Shown piece by piece: positions 5,781-5,907 of a DNA stretch of 5,907 nucleotides. The notes under the pieces are model-generated. The model saw only the letters and a program-made list of their open reading frames with translations. It did not search any database and was not told where the DNA came from. Source of the DNA: Terriglobales bacterium. GTDB lineage: Bacteria > Acidobacteriota > Terriglobia > Terriglobales > Gp1-AA117. The stretch is taken from contig JASLFF010000174.1 in assembly GCA_030150795.1 (NCBI GenBank), positions 1-5,907 of the forward strand, written 5' to 3'. Within the stretch, counting starts at the first letter, position 1. Each line of letters begins with the position of its first letter. Made by a program: the position numbers and the translations under genes.

Positions 5781-5907
5781 GTGGAAAGATACGATCGATC
5801 AGACGTTCTGCGGATCCTTCGCATTACAGCTCGGCAGCTGGCAGGCTGGGAAAAAGCCGGTTTGTTGCCTGCGGCGGAATCCTATTCTTTCTTTGATCTC
5901 CTGCAAA
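5781..5907 (+). CDS. MerR-like helix-turn-helix protein, N-terminal 42 residues (partial)
   Basis: From GTG at 5781 the frame is open to the right edge. It encodes VERYDRSDVLRILRITARQL, then AGWEKAGLLPAAESYSFFDL. The pattern L-R-I-T-x-R-Q-L-x-x-W-E-K-x-G-L-L (about residues 13-29), followed by Y-S-F-F-D-L-L, is that of the MerR-type winged HTH, whose wing normally follows the Y-S/T-F-x-D-L segment. GTG is the only start between the upstream in-frame stop (TAA at 5745-5747) and the HTH. AAGG at 5771-5774, 6 nt before the GTG, is a good ribosome-binding site. The gene is divergent from tRNA-Thr. I recall acidobacterial proteins in which such a domain precedes tetratricopeptide repeats, but nothing after residue 42 is visible, so the effector part and regulatory target are unknown. 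It is either a classical MerR-family regulator or a HTH/TPR fusion. Confidence 0.8.
   Translation, partial: MERYDRSDVLRILRITARQLAGWEKAGLLPAAESYSFFDLLQ

Overview
The window looks like a chromosomal segment of an Acidobacteriota (Terriglobia/Koribacter-like) genome. Three things suggest this: an Oar-like TonB-dependent receptor with an N-terminal carboxypeptidase-regulatory domain, a family greatly expanded in that phylum; a MerR-like helix-turn-helix start of a kind I associate with acidobacterial proteins; and intergenic DNA packed with short degenerate repeats. The placement is from recognition of protein style, not from a search.

Layout from left to right. Positions 1-2793 (minus) hold most of the TonB-dependent receptor; its C-terminus lies beyond the left edge. 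Positions 2794-3242 are an AT-richer gene-free stretch serving as receptor upstream region, with one compact palindrome near 3154-3174. Positions 3243-3605 (minus) encode a 120-residue single-pass membrane protein of unknown function. Positions 3606-3784 carry a weak hairpin and a triple ATCAGTG repeat. Positions 3785-5071 (minus) are serS, seryl-tRNA synthetase, complete and with all class II motifs. Positions 5072-5329 are a patchwork of repeats: a 9-nt tandem array, an octamer array inside a long imperfect palindrome, and a second triple ATCAGTG repeat. Positions 5330-5479 (plus) encode a 49-residue, two-helix membrane protein. Positions 5506-5581 (minus) are tRNA-Thr(CGT) with a good sigma70-type promoter. 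From 5781 (plus) a MerR-like HTH protein begins from a GTG start and runs off the right edge.

The genes do not form an obvious pathway. serS and tRNA-Thr are translation housekeeping genes, the receptor is an outer-membrane uptake protein standing alone, and the two small membrane proteins are uncharacterised. I do not see a defence system, CRISPR array, transposase or biosynthetic cluster. The most unusual part is the roughly 250-bp repeat mosaic upstream of serS. Its repeats extend into the serS ribosome-binding zone, could form alternative RNA pairings there, and create a spurious N-terminal extension of the serS reading frame.
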